A stretch of DNA of 53,765 nt from an uncultured Eubacteriales bacterium (GCA_900546615.1 URDJ01000018.1:1-53765); one strand, 5' to 3'. Shown: positions 30,102-38,392, counted from the stretch's first letter. Program-made: numbers and translations. Notes: a model not told the origin generated them from the letters alone.

Positions 30102-32092
30102 GCACTCCGAAAAAGCCCGAATACCGCCATATCGGTAAGTACGTGCCCCGCAAGGACGCGCGTGAGATAGTCACCGGCAAGTGCATATATCTCGATGACT
30201 ACAAGATGAAGGGCATGCTCCACGCGAAACTGATGCCCAGCCCCTATGCGCACGCCATGATAAAGGACATCGACACCTCGAAGGCCGAGGCCCTGCCGGG
30301 CGTGTACGCCGTCGTGACGTATAAGAACCAGCCGGACTTCTCCAAGGAGTTTCTGCAGGGCCTGCCCCCGGTGAAGAAGGTCTGCGACCAGCACCTGCGC
30401 TACGTCGGCGACTGCGTCGCCCTCGTCGCGGCGGAGACCGAGGAGCTCTGCGAGGAGGCCATCCGCCTCATCAAGGTGGACTACGAGGTGCTGCCCGCCG
30501 TGTTCGACATAGAGCAGGCGAAGGCCGACGGCGCGGCCCAGCTCTATCCCGGCTTCTTCGAGAACAACCGCTACGAGAAGGACCTCGGTTTCGGCGATGA
30601 GAAGATGCTCTTCTCCGTCGAGCGCGGCGACTGCGACAAGGCCTGCGAGGAGGCTGACTACGTCTACGAGGGCACCGGTTACTTCGAAACCAACCCCGCG
30701 CCCCTCGCGCCCGAGCCGCCCGAGATGATAATGTACTACGACGACATCAACAACAAGTACCAGATGTGGGCTACGGCGCAGTCCGACCGCGTGCCGAAGA
30801 TGCCGCCCGATGTCGGCCGTATGCCTGCGGACGTCGTCATCGAGACCCGCGTCTTTAACGTCGGCGGCTCCTACGGCAACAAGCAGGAGATGACGCTGAT
30901 GTGCCTGTACACGGCGCTGCTGTCGAGGCTAACGGGCCATCCCGTCAGGTTCCGCATGAACAAGGAGGACCAGCTGACCATCCACGAGATGCGCCTCGGC
31001 TCCCGTTTCACGGCCCGCTTCTCCATCAAGGACGGCATCATGACCTCCGTTAAAGGCCACTGGTACGTCATGCCCGGCTACACCGACGATGCCGGCTACT
31101 GCATCACCGCCGTCGGTCTGGGCGAGATGCAGGTCGCGCTGGCGAAGTGCCAGAACTGGGACATCGACACCTGCATGTACGCGACGAACACCATTTCCTG
31201 CGGCACGGTCCGCGGCTTCGGCGGCCAGGAGCTCAAGAGCGCCATGATGCCCGTCATCGCCCACATGCTGGCCGACATGAACCTTGACCCGGTGCAGTTC
31301 TTCCACGACAACTTTGTCTGTGCAGGCGACCGCTACATGTGGCGTGACTGCAACTGGTGGACCTGCCACGAGGTCGACTACCGCCAGGCCATCCTCGAGG
31401 CCGCCGAGAAATTCGGCTGGAAGGAGAAGTTCAAGGGCTGGTACAAGCCCACCGCCGTCAATGGCTCCAAGCGCATAGGCGTCGGCGTCTCCATCCACGG
31501 CAACGGCGACGTCGGCGAGGACAACTCCGAGGCCATCGTCCGCCTGCACACCAACGGCTCCGTCATCCTCAACCAGTCCCTCGTCGAGTCCGGCCAGGGC
31601 CAGAGGGCGGCCTGCGCCAAGATGGTCGCCGAGGTGCTCAATGTGCCCTTCGAGTCCGTCACCGTGACGAATACGGGCACCGTCGACAACCCCGTCGAGT
31701 TCGGCCTCTGCGGCAGCCGCGGCACGCTGACCTCCGGTACCGCCGCCACCCGCGCCGCTGAGGACGCCCTGCGTCAGCTGCAGGCCATGGCAGCCGCCGT
31801 GTTCCGCTGCTCGCCGTATGAGATTGAGACGCGCGACGGCTTCGTCTGGGTCAGCAACAAGCCCGACAACAAGCTGCCCTGGGCCGCGATCATCCCGTAT
31901 TCGACCTCCATCACCGGTTTCGGCCGCTGGAAGGCGAACTACGCGCAGCCGAACATGTGCATAAACTTCGTCGAGATGGAAGTGGACGTCGAGACGGGCG
32001 AGGCCATGCAGGGCAGTTATATAGGCATCAGGGACATGGACGGGCTGATGGAGTACCGAAGGAGCTGCCAGGAGACGAAACAGGGGGGCTGA
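30098..32092 (+). CDS. Molybdenum hydroxylase large (MoCo-binding) subunit, C-terminally truncated
   Basis: Residues 1-636 match the xanthine dehydrogenase-family molybdopterin subunit: KDAREIVTGKCIYLDD and LPGVYAVVTYKNQP at the start, RVFNVGGSYGNKQEMTL and TVRGFGGQELKSAM around the cofactor, SLVESGQGQRAACAKMVAEV and GLCGSRGTLTSGTAAT further on. After MEVDVETGE (about 32005) homology stops. The expected ~120 further residues, including the catalytic glutamate in the terminal GxGE motif, are missing and replaced by a 29-residue unrelated tail. Codon style also switches there from C-ending codons to ATA/AGG/CGA. The enzyme as encoded should be inactive. Substrate unknown. Confidence 0.85.
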   Translation: MSTPKKPEYRHIGKYVPRKDAREIVTGKCIYLDDYKMKGMLHAKLMPSPYAHAMIKDIDTSKAEALPGVYAVVTYKNQPDFSKEFLQGLPPVKKVCDQHLRYVGDCVALVAAETEELCEEAIRLIKVDYEVLPAVFDIEQAKADGAAQLYPGFFENNRYEKDLGFGDEKMLFSVERGDCDKACEEADYVYEGTGYFETNPAPLAPEPPEMIMYYDDINNKYQMWATAQSDRVPKMPPDVGRMPADVVIETRVFNVGGSYGNKQEMTLMCLYTALLSRLTGHPVRFRMNKEDQLTIHEMRLGSRFTARFSIKDGIMTSVKGHWYVMPGYTDDAGYCITAVGLGEMQVALAKCQNWDIDTCMYATNTISCGTVRGFGGQELKSAMMPVIAHMLADMNLDPVQFFHDNFVCAGDRYMWRDCNWWTCHEVDYRQAILEAAEKFGWKEKFKGWYKPTAVNGSKRIGVGVSIHGNGDVGEDNSEAIVRLHTNGSVILNQSLVESGQGQRAACAKMVAEVLNVPFESVTVTNTGTVDNPVEFGLCGSRGTLTSGTAATRAAEDALRQLQAMAAAVFRCSPYEIETRDGFVWVSNKPDNKLPWAAIIPYSTSITGFGRWKANYAQPNMCINFVEMEVDVETGEAMQGSYIGIRDMDGLMEYRRSCQETKQGG

Positions 32093-32095
32093 GAG

Positions 32096-32479
32096 ATGGA
32101 AAGCGGATATCCGAAGGAGCCGGCGGCGGAGAGCCTCATGCAGGACGAGGGCGGCCGAGAGCTGATAAGGCTGGGCATAGGGGTAAGAAGGGACATCATA
32201 GTCGAAGCCGGCTATAAAACCGAACCCGGACTACCGGAGGCCATGGGAGCTGCGATGAGCGAGCTGACGGCTCTGGCGAAGGATAAGGCTATCATGGCTG
32301 CCAGCCTTATAAAGGCCGCGGACATAGCGCGGCGGCTCCCGGCCGACGACCCGGAAACCCCCAAGTACGCGGCGATAGCGGAGCTGATGCTGCATGAGTG
32401 CCTCAGGAACTATTCGATGAGCTATAACAGGGCCAGAGAGGAACGGCTGAAAAAGCGAGCCGCGGAAAAAGAAGATTGA
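32096..32479 (+). CDS. Hypothetical 127-residue protein
   Basis: I do not recognise this gene with certainty. It starts at ATG 32096, 3 bases after the preceding frame, with a weak GAGAG before it. The body (IIVEAGYKTEPGLPEAMGAA, LIKAADIARRLP, YAAIAELMLHECLRNYS) vaguely follows the helix pattern of NifU-N/IscU scaffold proteins but lacks the cluster cysteines, so this is only a shape resemblance. The C-terminus is a highly charged helix (RAREERLKKRAAEKED). It was probably co-transcribed with whatever gene supplied the 29-residue tail at 32005-32092, since codon use matches that tail rather than the hydroxylase. Confidence 0.5.
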   Translation: MESGYPKEPAAESLMQDEGGRELIRLGIGVRRDIIVEAGYKTEPGLPEAMGAAMSELTALAKDKAIMAASLIKAADIARRLPADDPETPKYAAIAELMLHECLRNYSMSYNRAREERLKKRAAEKED

Positions 32480-32481
32480 CA

Positions 32482-32509
32482 AACGCCCCGACCGACAGGC
32501 CGGGGCGTT
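32482..32509. terminator. Bidirectional terminator between 32479 and sigG
   Basis: AACGCCCCG and CGGGGCGTT form a 9-bp stem with a 10-base loop between the converging genes. Confidence 0.8.
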
Positions 32510-32520
32510 CTCATGCCGCA

Positions 32521-33300
32521 TCACTGTGCGAAGATGTTCTTTTTTATCTGCGAGATGGCGTTTTTCTCAAGTCGGGAGACCTGGGCCTGGGAGATGTGTA
32601 TCTCGGAGGCGACCTCCATTTGGGTCTTGCCGTCGCAGTAGCGCAGGGCGAGGATGCGTTTTTCGCGTTCGCCCAGAGAGGCAATGGCGTCGGTGAGCGC
32701 GAGGCGCTCGAGCCAGCTCTCGTCGGTGTCTCGCCTGTCGCAGATCTGGTCCATAACGCAGACGCTCTCGCCCGCGTCGGAGTAGACCGGCTCGAACAGC
32801 GAAACCGGGTCGGAGATGGCGTCGAGGGAGAAGACGACCTCCTCGCGCTTTATGCCGAGGGCGCTTGCGATCTCCTCGGTCGTAGGCTCTCGGCCCGTCT
32901 CAGCCGTAAGCTTTTCGCGCATCTGCAGTACCCTGTAGGCGGTGTCGCGCATTGAGCGCGAGACGCGCACGGAGCTGTTGTCGCGCAGGTAGCGCCGTAT
33001 CTCGCCTGCTATCATCGGCACGCCGTAAGTGGAGAATTTGACCTTCTGCGAAGTGTCGAAGTTGTCGATGGCCTTGATGAGGCCAATGCAGCCGACCTGA
33101 AACAGGTCGTCCACGTTCTCGCCCCGGCCTGCGAACTTCTGTATGACCGAGAGCACCAGCCGCAGGTTCCCGCTTATGAGTGCCTCGCGCGCCTCGAGGT
33201 CTCCGGCCCGCGCCCTTACGAGCAGCGCCTGGGCCTCGTCGTTCTTCAGCACGGGCAGCCTCGCCGTGTTGACTCCGCAGATCTCTACCTTGCCCTGCAA
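32521..33300 (-). CDS. sigG: Forespore sigma factor SigG
   Basis: The 259-residue RNA polymerase sigma factor directs late forespore transcription in sporulation. The diagnostic N-terminus KVEICGVNTARLPVL is typical of SigG. Region 2 (LRLVLSVIQKFAGRGENVDDLFQVGCIGLIKAIDNFD, KFSTYGVPMIAGEIRRYLRDN), region 3 (REPTTEEIASALGI) and region 4 (RILALRYCDGKTQMEVASEIHISQAQVSRLEK) are complete. The start is TTG at 33300, with AAAAGGGG 9-10 bases upstream; the family start pattern supports it. The usual upstream spoIIGA-sigE pair is absent from this side. Confidence 0.96.
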   Translation of the reverse strand: MQGKVEICGVNTARLPVLKNDEAQALLVRARAGDLEAREALISGNLRLVLSVIQKFAGRGENVDDLFQVGCIGLIKAIDNFDTSQKVKFSTYGVPMIAGEIRRYLRDNSSVRVSRSMRDTAYRVLQMREKLTAETGREPTTEEIASALGIKREEVVFSLDAISDPVSLFEPVYSDAGESVCVMDQICDRRDTDESWLERLALTDAIASLGEREKRILALRYCDGKTQMEVASEIHISQAQVSRLEKNAISQIKKNIFAQ

Positions 33301-33388
33301 ATTTTAAAACCCCTTTTCAGGAAAGTACAGCTAGTCTCTCCCAAAAACGGCATTTTGATTCAAAACCTGCCCGGGACGGCAAAGAGCC

Positions 33389-34279
33389 CTATTTCAGATA
33401 CGTCGTGCGCGGCGTGTAGAACACTTCGCCGGGCTCCATGTGGAGGCTCAGGAAGCCCTCGTCGCTGCCCGCGGCTATGAGCCGGCGTATGACCTGGGGC
33501 TCGCCGAGGAAGTCGCGCGTGTAGTCCTCGAAGACGGCCCAGGCCGCGCCGTCCGCTGCTATCTCCTCGGGCATGTCCTCGGGCGCGTACTCAGTGCGGC
33601 CCATGAGCTCGCCGTCCGCGGAATAGAGCAACACGGCGAGCTTGTCGGAGGGATAGCGGCCCGTCGCGGTCAGCGTGATCTCCATGCCGTAGCCCTGCTC
33701 GCCCTCGACGGCGCTCTCGCGGCTGTCCGAGAGGCTGAAGACCATGCTCCCGCCGCTGTCCGCCGTCATGCCTTCGCCGGGGACGAGGTAGATGCGCCCA
33801 TCCGCCTGCTGGTACACGGGGTTGCAGTAGGCGGTGACGCGCCCGGAGCCGCTGTCGGTGAAAATTTCGCCCGTGAGCACGGTGGTCACCATGTCGTCAG
33901 AGTTGCTTATGCTCAGATGTACGTCCGCGAGCTTGTCGCCGCAGTCGCTGCCGGTGTAGCTCTCGCCGTCCTTCTCATAGCGCGCCGCGATGAGGGGCAC
34001 GCCCACGATGGGGAAGCTGGTTTTGCCGTCCACGACTTCGGCATAGATGCGCTGGGAGTATTTTTCGGTGTCCTCGCGGGATATCTCGCCGCCGCCCGAC
34101 AGGGACGAGGCGTTGTCCTGGAAGTAGGCCTCGAAGTCGAAGGTGTCGATGTAGCTTTCGGTGATGTACACGCCGACGAGCCTGTCGGTCTCCGAGGGCT
34201 CGCCGTCCTCGCGCAGCAGCGAGCAGCCGGGCAGAGAGAGGGCGAGGGCGAGTATGAGCGCAATGGCGAGTTTTTTCAT
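33389..34279 (-). CDS. Putative lipoprotein
   Basis: The 296-residue protein starts at the ATG 34279 with AAGGAGC before it. A lipoprotein signal is clear: MKKLAIALILALALSLPGC (lipobox LPGC). The mature part is acidic and soluble, with VGVYITESYIDTFDFEAYF and GYGMEITLTATGRYPSDKLAVLLYSADG, suggesting two beta-rich extracytoplasmic halves. I recognise no family or enzymatic motif. It lies downstream of, and in the same direction as, the DUF2975-like module but is separated by a 224-base repeat-containing gap. Confidence 0.75.
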   Translation of the reverse strand: MKKLAIALILALALSLPGCSLLREDGEPSETDRLVGVYITESYIDTFDFEAYFQDNASSLSGGGEISREDTEKYSQRIYAEVVDGKTSFPIVGVPLIAARYEKDGESYTGSDCGDKLADVHLSISNSDDMVTTVLTGEIFTDSGSGRVTAYCNPVYQQADGRIYLVPGEGMTADSGGSMVFSLSDSRESAVEGEQGYGMEITLTATGRYPSDKLAVLLYSADGELMGRTEYAPEDMPEEIAADGAAWAVFEDYTRDFLGEPQVIRRLIAAGSDEGFLSLHMEPGEVFYTPRTTYLK

Positions 34280-34324
34280 GTGTAAGCTCCTTCTTATGCA
34301 TTGGTATGCGCCGTTTTTCGCGCA

Positions 34325-34480
34325 CGTCGTAGGGGCGGGGTTCCATCCCCGCCCGGCGTCATGGTTACGCACCGGTGAAATGACAAGGGGGAACCTCCGG
34401 CGAGGGTTCCCCCTTAAACCCCCTCCTGCGCTTTTATGAGCATAGAGTGTTCCGCGCTCCGCCTTTTGTAAAAGGCGGGC
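34325..34480. repeat. Intergenic block of three strong inverted repeats
   Basis: Three hairpins lie in a row: GGGGCGGGG/CCCCGCCC (34332-34354), AAGGGGGAACC/GGTTCCCCCTT (34385-34415, 11 bp perfect), and CCGCCTTTT/AAAAGGCGG (34459-34478). Hairpin-rich GC blocks like the first two recur between genes in Oscillospiraceae genomes (general impression), so this may be a small non-coding repeat family member. The third could terminate the leftward transcript from 34504. Confidence 0.5.
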
Positions 34481-34503
34481 GAAAACTTTTAGACTTTGCG
34501 CCC

Positions 34504-35409
34504 TCAGACGAACAGGTCGTTGTCGTCCTTGAGCCGCTTGTGCGCCGCGATGAGCCTCGCGCCCAGCAGCACGGCGAAGCAGTAGATGAGCGCGCTCACG
34601 GGAAAGCTCACCGAGCTCAGGCTGAGGCCCGCGGGCCTCGCGAGCACATTGACAAGTTCCACCGCCGCAGCCAGCAGCAGCATCGCCGCGAGCGCCGCCG
34701 CGCAGAACCTCGATAGCCGGCCCACCGCCGCCATGACGGCCTCGCTCAGCTCCCCGTCGATGTCGTAGCGCCGCAGCGCCCCGAGCGTGTACATGCAGGC
34801 AGCGACGCCCAGCCCCGCAGAGACGAGCATCAGCGCAGCCTTCGAGAGTGCCGCCGCGCCCATCTGCCCGTACCTGAGCACGAACACAGCCGCGCCCACG
34901 TTCGCGCCTGCGCTATAGGCGAAGTACAGCGCCGCCGCGCAGACGCCCCAGCCGCACCAGCGCACGAGCGGAGCGCCTTCCGCCGCGCAGCAGGCCCGCA
35001 GTATCCGCAGCCCCGCCCAGACCAGCAGCGCCGTCCAGACCGCCGAGGGCTGTGCTGCGGACGAGGCGAACAGGTCCTCCATGCTAAGCGGGCTGTCCAT
35101 GACCATGTAGACGAGCACCGCGCACAGCAAAAGCAGCAGGTCCTCCGGCCTGAACCTCTGCCTGAGCAGCTGGGCGAGGAAGCCGAAGACCGGCAGCGCG
35201 GCCAGCACGAGGCACACGCTCTGTGGGGTCCGGCCGTCCGCGCCCGCCGTCACGGCCTGTATCTGCGCAAAGGGGAACCAGAGCCGGCCCAGCGCCGACT
35301 CAGCCTGCGAGACCGAGAACAGGTACACCGCGCAGCCCGCGAGCGCCGCCGCGGCGCAGAGGATGAGGCAGCGCGCAGGGCTTAGCATCGTCTTTCTGTC
35401 ACCGTTCAT
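34504..35409 (-). CDS. DUF2975-like membrane protein (second copy)
   Basis: The 301-residue protein has about eight hydrophobic segments and ends RLIAAHKRLKDDNDLFV. That end and the preceding ALIYCFAVLLGA segment resemble the C-terminal core of DUF2975, whose members regularly pair with a small YozG-type HTH regulator, as here. The N-terminal ~150 residues add four extra segments. It starts at ATG 35409, overlapping the HTH stop by 4 bases. Together with the paralogue at 35630-36526 it frames the regulator gene. Function unknown; regulation of the HTH protein or a stress response at the membrane is possible. Confidence 0.75.
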   Translation of the reverse strand: MNGDRKTMLSPARCLILCAAAALAGCAVYLFSVSQAESALGRLWFPFAQIQAVTAGADGRTPQSVCLVLAALPVFGFLAQLLRQRFRPEDLLLLLCAVLVYMVMDSPLSMEDLFASSAAQPSAVWTALLVWAGLRILRACCAAEGAPLVRWCGWGVCAAALYFAYSAGANVGAAVFVLRYGQMGAAALSKAALMLVSAGLGVAACMYTLGALRRYDIDGELSEAVMAAVGRLSRFCAAALAAMLLLAAAVELVNVLARPAGLSLSSVSFPVSALIYCFAVLLGARLIAAHKRLKDDNDLFV

Positions 35410-35630
35410 TCTTCTTCCTCCTCAAGCTCTCCGTCAAATTTCAAAATGTCTCCCACGTCGCATTCGAGGTAGTAGCAGATGCGGTTGATGGTTCCGAACC
35501 TGACGCCCCGGGCCTTGCCGGAGCGCAGGATGGAGAGGTTCGCCTCCGTGATACCCACCTTGGCGCAAAGTTCCTTCGCCGTCATGCCCCGCTCGCGCAG
35601 GACCTCGTCCAGATGTACCCGTATAGCCAT
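35406..35630 (-). CDS. Small Cro/C1-type HTH regulator (YozG-like)
   Basis: The 74-residue protein is essentially one helix-turn-helix domain: IRVHLDEVLRERGMTAKELCAKVGITEANLSILRSGKARGVRF, then LECDVGDILKF and an all-acidic tail. This matches the HTH_26/YozG class that partners DUF2975 membrane proteins. Its start shares one base with the stop of the upstream paralogue and its stop overlaps the next start, so the three genes form one tightly coupled operon. It probably represses its own operon through the two TTATCG-N5-CAATAA sites in the promoter. Confidence 0.88.
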   Translation of the reverse strand: MAIRVHLDEVLRERGMTAKELCAKVGITEANLSILRSGKARGVRFGTINRICYYLECDVGDILKFDGELEEEEE

Positions 35631-36526
35631 CAGACAAAGAGATCGTTGTCGTCCCGCAGCTCTTTGTGCGCGGCGATGAAGCGCGAGACGATGAGCGCCG
35701 CGAGGCAGAACAGCAGCTGGAAGACGGGGAAGTTCACGCTCACGTCCGTGCTGGCCGAGAGCCTGACGAAGGCGAGTTTTGCGAGGTTCGCGGCGAGGCT
35801 TATGAGCAGTATTGCGCTCGCCGCCCGGACGCTGTAGCGGTAGAAGCCCCGGGCAAGGTCCACGGTATCGTCCGTGAGCTCCCCGCCCTCGCCGAGGCTG
35901 TCCACGAGCCGCAGCCCCAGCAGGCAGCCGTAGACGGTTATGCCGCTTGAGGCCACGGAGCCGGCGCCCTCCGCGAGCGCCGGGATGGAGAAGCGCTCAA
36001 AGAGCGCGGCGAGTATTGCAAAGGCCGAGACGCCCGCGAGCGCGGCAAAGAGCACCCCAACAAGCACGACCACGATGCGCACCAGCCTCACGAGCCGCCT
36101 GTCGTCGGAGACGCTGAAATACCGCAGCAGCCTCAGCGCCAGCCAGGTCACGAGCACGGCGAGAAGGCCCATCTGCGCGAAGGCGGAGTATATCGTCCAG
36201 TTCCTGTCCAGCGCCCGGCCCACGAGCAGGAGCAGCACGACGGAAAGCAGCGCGAGCAGCCAGTCCTCGCGCCAGGGCCTGCGCCGCCTCGAGATGAGAA
36301 AGAGCGCCCCCGCCGGCACGAGGCACACCAGCACATACAGGATTATCGCCAGTATACGCCAGACCGCGCCCGTTTTCGAAATGTCCCAGAGCAGGTCCAC
36401 GAAATACCCGCAGGGCAGCTTGAACGGCAGCTCTATAAGCCCCGGACGCGCCGCCAGCGCCGCGCATACGCCCAGCCCCAGCGCCGCCGCCAGCGCAATA
36501 AGCCGCCAAAACCTCTTTTCCGCCAT
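35630..36526 (-). CDS. DUF2975-like membrane protein (first copy)
   Basis: The 298-residue protein starts at ATG 36526 after AGGAGGGACAGGC. It has about eight hydrophobic segments and ends RFIAAHKELRDDNDLFV, almost the same as its paralogue 34504-35409. The C-half (LARGFYRYSVRAASAILLISLAANLAKLAFV) shows the DUF2975 type. It is the first gene of the operon and lies directly behind the promoter with the two operator copies. The N-terminal half differs strongly between the two copies, which suggests duplication followed by divergence of that half. Confidence 0.78.
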   Translation of the reverse strand: MAEKRFWRLIALAAALGLGVCAALAARPGLIELPFKLPCGYFVDLLWDISKTGAVWRILAIILYVLVCLVPAGALFLISRRRRPWREDWLLALLSVVLLLLVGRALDRNWTIYSAFAQMGLLAVLVTWLALRLLRYFSVSDDRRLVRLVRIVVVLVGVLFAALAGVSAFAILAALFERFSIPALAEGAGSVASSGITVYGCLLGLRLVDSLGEGGELTDDTVDLARGFYRYSVRAASAILLISLAANLAKLAFVRLSASTDVSVNFPVFQLLFCLAALIVSRFIAAHKELRDDNDLFV

Positions 36527-36543
36527 GCCTGTCCCTCCTGAAA

Positions 36544-36560
36544 TTATCGTAAAACAATAA
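36544..36560. promoter_or_regulatory. Operator copy 1 of the DUF2975/HTH operon
   Basis: TTATCG-TAAAA-CAATAA, an imperfect inverted repeat, located just downstream of the predicted start point and 18 bases before the first gene's ATG. Confidence 0.6.
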
Positions 36561-36572
36561 TCATCTGCTTTC

Positions 36573-36601
36573 AGTGTAACAGCCGAATTATCGTTTGTCA
36601 A
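36573..36601 (-). promoter_or_regulatory. Promoter of the DUF2975/HTH operon
   Basis: Leftward TTGACA (36601-36596), 17 bases, TACACT (36578-36573). The -35 lies inside operator copy 2. Confidence 0.75.
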
Positions 36602-36604
36602 TAA
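36588..36604. promoter_or_regulatory. Operator copy 2 of the DUF2975/HTH operon
   Basis: TTATCG-TTTGT-CAATAA shares both half-sites with copy 1, centre to centre 44 bp (about four helical turns), and overlaps the -35 box. Confidence 0.6.
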
Positions 36605-36631
36605 TTTTTCTCCACAAAGCTGAAAAAACAA

Positions 36632-36655
36632 GCCCGGCCGGGCTTAAGGCCGGGC
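36632..36655 (-). terminator. Terminator after the MATE gene
   Basis: On the leftward strand GCCCGG and CCGGGC stems are followed by TTGTTTTTT. It overlaps the end of the MATE gene and separates it from the DUF2975 promoter. Confidence 0.6.
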
Positions 36656-38005
36656 GGGCGGGAAGTCGAGAAGTTTTTTGATACAGAGGGCGTAGACGCT
36701 GACGCTTGCGATGGGGCCGAGGATGTCGGAGACGGGCTCGGCCCAGAAGGCGGCGCGCGCGCCGAATGCGGCGGGCAGCCAGAACAGGGCGGCGAAGTAG
36801 ACGAGCTTGCGCCAGGCGGAGAGCGGCAGGGCGAGCTTCACCTGGGCCATGCCGGTGAAGCCGTCCACGAGCGCGTACTGGACGCCGAGGGGAATGATGG
36901 CGAGCGTGCAGACGCGGATGGCGGAGAGCGCCTCCTCTGCGAGTCCGGCCTCGGTTGTGAACAGGCGCACGAAAAGCCCTCCGCCGAGCCGCGCGAAGGC
37001 GAACATCAGGGCGGTATAGCCCACGCAGAGCAGCATGATGTGCTTCTGGGCCTCGAGTATGCGGTCGCGCCTGTGGGCGCCGAAGTTGAAGGCGAGGATG
37101 GTCTGGGTGCCGCCGGAGATGCCTCCGAGGGGCATGGTGACGACGAGCATGAAGCTCTGGGCGATGGTGGCGCAGGTGATGAGCCTGTCGCCCAGCTCCG
37201 GCCCGCCGTAGCTCTGCAGGACGGCGTTCATGGAGATTATCATGACGCTGTCCACGAAGATGATGAGGAAGGGCGAGATGCCGGTGAGCAGTATACGGCC
37301 TATGAGCTTGCCGCTGTAGCCGCCGAAGCCGATGCGCACGGGCACCTTTTTGCCGAACAGCACGCAGAGCACGTAAATGCAGCTGGCGAGCTGGGAGATG
37401 ACGGTGGCGAGCGCCGCGCCCGCGACCCCCATGTCGAAGGCGAAGATGAAGACGGGGTCGAGCACTATGTTGAGCGCCGCGCCGAGCACAACGGAGAACA
37501 TCCCCTTTTTGGCGAAGCCCTGACAGATGATAAACTGGTTCATGCCGAGGGAGAGCAGGTTGAAGGCGGTGCCGGCGAGGTAGATGGAGAAATACTCGTC
37601 GGCGTAGGGGTAGGTGACCTCGCTCGCACCGAAGAACATGAGCATTGGCCTCCTGAGCGGATAGACCGCCGCGGTGAGGACAATAGCGCAGACGCACAGG
37701 ACGAGAAAGCTGTTCGAGAGTATGCGCCTGGCCTCGTCCGGCCTGCCGGCACCCATGTTGATGCTCATGAGCGGTGCGCCGCCGACGCCGACGAGGAAGG
37801 CGAAGGCCCCGAGCATGGTGACGACAGGCCCGCAGACGCCGACGCCCGCGAGCGCGGTCTCGCCCGTGACGGGGATATTGCTTATGTAGATGCGGTCCAC
37901 GATGCTGTAGAGCACGCTGACGAACTGGGCCAGCATGCTCGGGAAGGCTATGCGCCAGACCAGCGGACGGACAGGGTCGCGGCCGAGGTCGTTCTGCTTT
38001 TTCAC
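36644..38005 (-). CDS. MATE family efflux transporter
   Basis: The 453-residue protein has twelve hydrophobic segments in two halves and the MATE patterns: FPSMLAQFVSVLYSIVDRIYI at the N-terminus, VGGAPLMSINMGAGRPDEA, LGMNQFIICQGFAKKGMFSV and the second-half MPLGGISGGTQTILAFNFGAHR. It exports cationic drugs or metabolites with Na+ or H+. The start is a GTG at 38005 (VKKQNDLGRD) with GGAG 7 bases upstream. It lies 100 bases downstream of the XRE regulator in the same direction, so that regulator may control it. Confidence 0.92.
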   Translation of the reverse strand: MKKQNDLGRDPVRPLVWRIAFPSMLAQFVSVLYSIVDRIYISNIPVTGETALAGVGVCGPVVTMLGAFAFLVGVGGAPLMSINMGAGRPDEARRILSNSFLVLCVCAIVLTAAVYPLRRPMLMFFGASEVTYPYADEYFSIYLAGTAFNLLSLGMNQFIICQGFAKKGMFSVVLGAALNIVLDPVFIFAFDMGVAGAALATVISQLASCIYVLCVLFGKKVPVRIGFGGYSGKLIGRILLTGISPFLIIFVDSVMIISMNAVLQSYGGPELGDRLITCATIAQSFMLVVTMPLGGISGGTQTILAFNFGAHRRDRILEAQKHIMLLCVGYTALMFAFARLGGGLFVRLFTTEAGLAEEALSAIRVCTLAIIPLGVQYALVDGFTGMAQVKLALPLSAWRKLVYFAALFWLPAAFGARAAFWAEPVSDILGPIASVSVYALCIKKLLDFPPARP

Positions 38006-38105
38006 GGCAATGCTCCATTCAAAAGTTTTGCAAGTGACATTATAGCCCGTTTTCCGCGCAATGCAAGCCAAATGAGCGCAATGCCCGGGGCGCGCCTGCC
38101 CCTGC

Positions 38106-38312
38106 TCACGGCTCGTCTTCAATGTATTCCATTATATCCCCAACGCTGCAGCCGAGTATGCGGCAGAACATGTCTATGGTGTGCGTGCTGACGCTCTCGT
38201 TACGCTTTAGCCGCGTGATCTGAGCGGGGCTGACTCCGTATCTCTTTATGAGAGCATGTTGCGTCAAGCCCCTCTCCCTCATCACGTTCCACAGATTGTC
38301 GTACCTGATCAT
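38106..38312 (-). CDS. XRE family HTH regulator
   Basis: The 68-residue protein is a single HTH domain: IRYDNLWNVMRERGLTQHALIKRYGVSPAQITRLKRNESVSTHTIDMFCRILGCSVGDIMEY with an acidic end. ATG 38312 is used; upstream GTGAGAC and TGGATG are weak ribosome sites, so a TTG at 38321 is an alternative. It is transcribed away from the small-peptide locus at 38423 and towards the MATE gene. The 110-base divergent region contains a 30-base perfect inverted repeat that it probably binds. Confidence 0.88.
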   Translation of the reverse strand: MIRYDNLWNVMRERGLTQHALIKRYGVSPAQITRLKRNESVSTHTIDMFCRILGCSVGDIMEYIEDEP

Positions 38313-38362
38313 AACATCCAAGTCTCACTTTCCACATGAATGTTAACCGAATGCGGTGTATA

Positions 38363-38392
38363 TTGATATTAACCAAAATCGGTTAATATCAA
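38363..38392. promoter_or_regulatory. Perfect inverted repeat between XRE and small-peptide genes
   Basis: TTGATATTAACC-AAAATC-GGTTAATATCAA: two identical 12-base arms with a 6-base centre. A further half-site TTAACCGA lies at 38343-38350. Arms include sequences usable as -35 (TTGATA) on both strands, so binding would shut both promoters. Confidence 0.7.
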
